Part shown: positions 33,427 through 33,620 of the stretch, in pieces
Layout of the letters: every line of letters begins with the position of its first letter
How positions within the stretch are numbered: the stretch's first letter is position 1
NCBI GenBank assembly: GCA_913050095.1
Contig: CAJXAV010000012.1
Span: 1 to 33,620, forward strand
Reading direction: 5' to 3'
Source of the DNA: an uncultured Gammaproteobacteria bacterium
GTDB lineage: Bacteria; Pseudomonadota; Gammaproteobacteria; Poriferisulfidales; GCA-002705445
Length of the DNA: 33,620 bases
Notes under the pieces: generated by a model
Database searches by the model: none
What the model saw: the letters and a program-made list of their open reading frames with translations, nothing else
What the model was told of the DNA's origin: nothing
Position numbers and translations under genes: made by a program

Positions 33427-33620
33427 TCAATAACTAATATAAACATCATTTCTTGTTAATATCATAATATAATCAGATACTTAAATATACATAAACACTT
33501 GACGGGTTCTGTATTTCTAGTAAATTAGATAGTCCGCCTATAGGTTATTTTTATAACTTTTTGGTGGCTCAGGTAATCAGGAGGATCAGAGAAATACTGC
33601 GTTTTGAAATAGGCCTGAGT
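33427..33620 (+). promoter_or_regulatory. Promoter and structured leader at the right edge
   Basis: TTGACG (33499-33504) and TAAATT (33521-33526), with a 16-base spacer and an AT-rich upstream stretch, look like a strong sigma70 promoter with start near 33533 and a GC-rich AGTCCGCC discriminator. Downstream are a hairpin GTTAT-TTTT-ATAAC followed by TTTTT, flanking GTCCGCC/GGTGGCT complementarity, and CTCAGG/CCTGAG arms (33568-33573 and 33614-33619). AGGAGGA at 33579-33585 is a near-perfect ribosome site, after which only the frame ATA CTG CGT TTT GAA stays open to the edge. This suggests a new gene beginning, but its identity cannot be read. Confidence 0.4.

Noticed and set aside
33499-33620. 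6S, 4.5S, RNase P or tmRNA at the right edge
   Set aside because: On the minus strand ATTTCTCTGA and CCTGAGCC recall E. coli 6S RNA, and ACAGAACCCG recalls the RNase P 3' end, but the required pairing partners and conserved cores are missing. The 4.5S GGAAGGAAGCAG and tmRNA cores are also absent.
1-33620. CRISPR arrays, insertion sequences, prophage, toxin-antitoxin or defence genes
   Set aside because: No regular repeats, terminal inverted repeats with transposase, or accessory genes were seen. The window is housekeeping throughout.

Overview
The window looks like chromosomal core from an AT-rich, streamlined proteobacterium (GC about 30% by eye, not computed). Gene content (LolB, BamC, IspE, hemA-prfA-prmC, gatCAB divergent from mreBCD, FolE2, dihaem cytochrome c4) points to Gammaproteobacteria or, less likely, Betaproteobacteria. 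The low GC, compactness and a sulfur-flavoured set (ETHE1-like persulfide dioxygenase, O-acetylhomoserine sulfhydrylase, cytochrome c4) would fit a marine or symbiotic sulfur-oxidiser such as the SUP05/Thioglobaceae group. The window alone cannot prove that. I see no phage, insertion sequence, CRISPR array or restriction system, and almost every base is genic.

Layout. (1) 27-6737, minus strand: TPR protein, lolB, ispE, tRNA-Gln(UUG), prs, rplY, pth, ychF. This is an ancient gamma/beta gene order covering lipoprotein insertion, isoprenoid and PRPP synthesis, ribosome and peptidyl-tRNA upkeep. (2) 6806-9757, plus: hemA, prfA and an N-terminally shortened prmC. (3) 9743-12930, minus: gatC, gatA, gatB (tRNA-dependent amidotransferase). 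(4) 13069-16534, plus: mreB, mreC, mreD (rod shape), rnd (RNase D). (5) 16531-19594: ETHE1-like dioxygenase, a BolA/IbaG gene absent from the ORF track because it seems to start at ATA, cytochrome c4, and metY behind a leader with mutually exclusive pairings. (6) 19600-21495, minus: slt-type lytic transglycosylase. (7) 21650-28645, plus: a tight seven-gene run of ypjD-like, corB-like, fdhD, a duplicated xseB, ispA, dxs, folE2. (8) 28647-30586, minus: dapA, bamC. (9) bcp, a LysR regulator and proS, then a promoter-like, structured stretch running off the right edge.

The most notable observations are gene-level reductions and rearrangements inside housekeeping genes. The prolyl-tRNA synthetase is clearly of the E. 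coli type but lacks the whole editing (INS) domain. PrmC lacks its N-terminal release-factor-binding domain. XseB is an in-frame tandem duplication. The BolA-like gene appears to use an AUA start. All six tail-to-tail gene pairs are separated by 7 bases or fewer, or overlap, leaving no room for ordinary terminators. No wholly new system is evident. These points are where unusual biology may lie.
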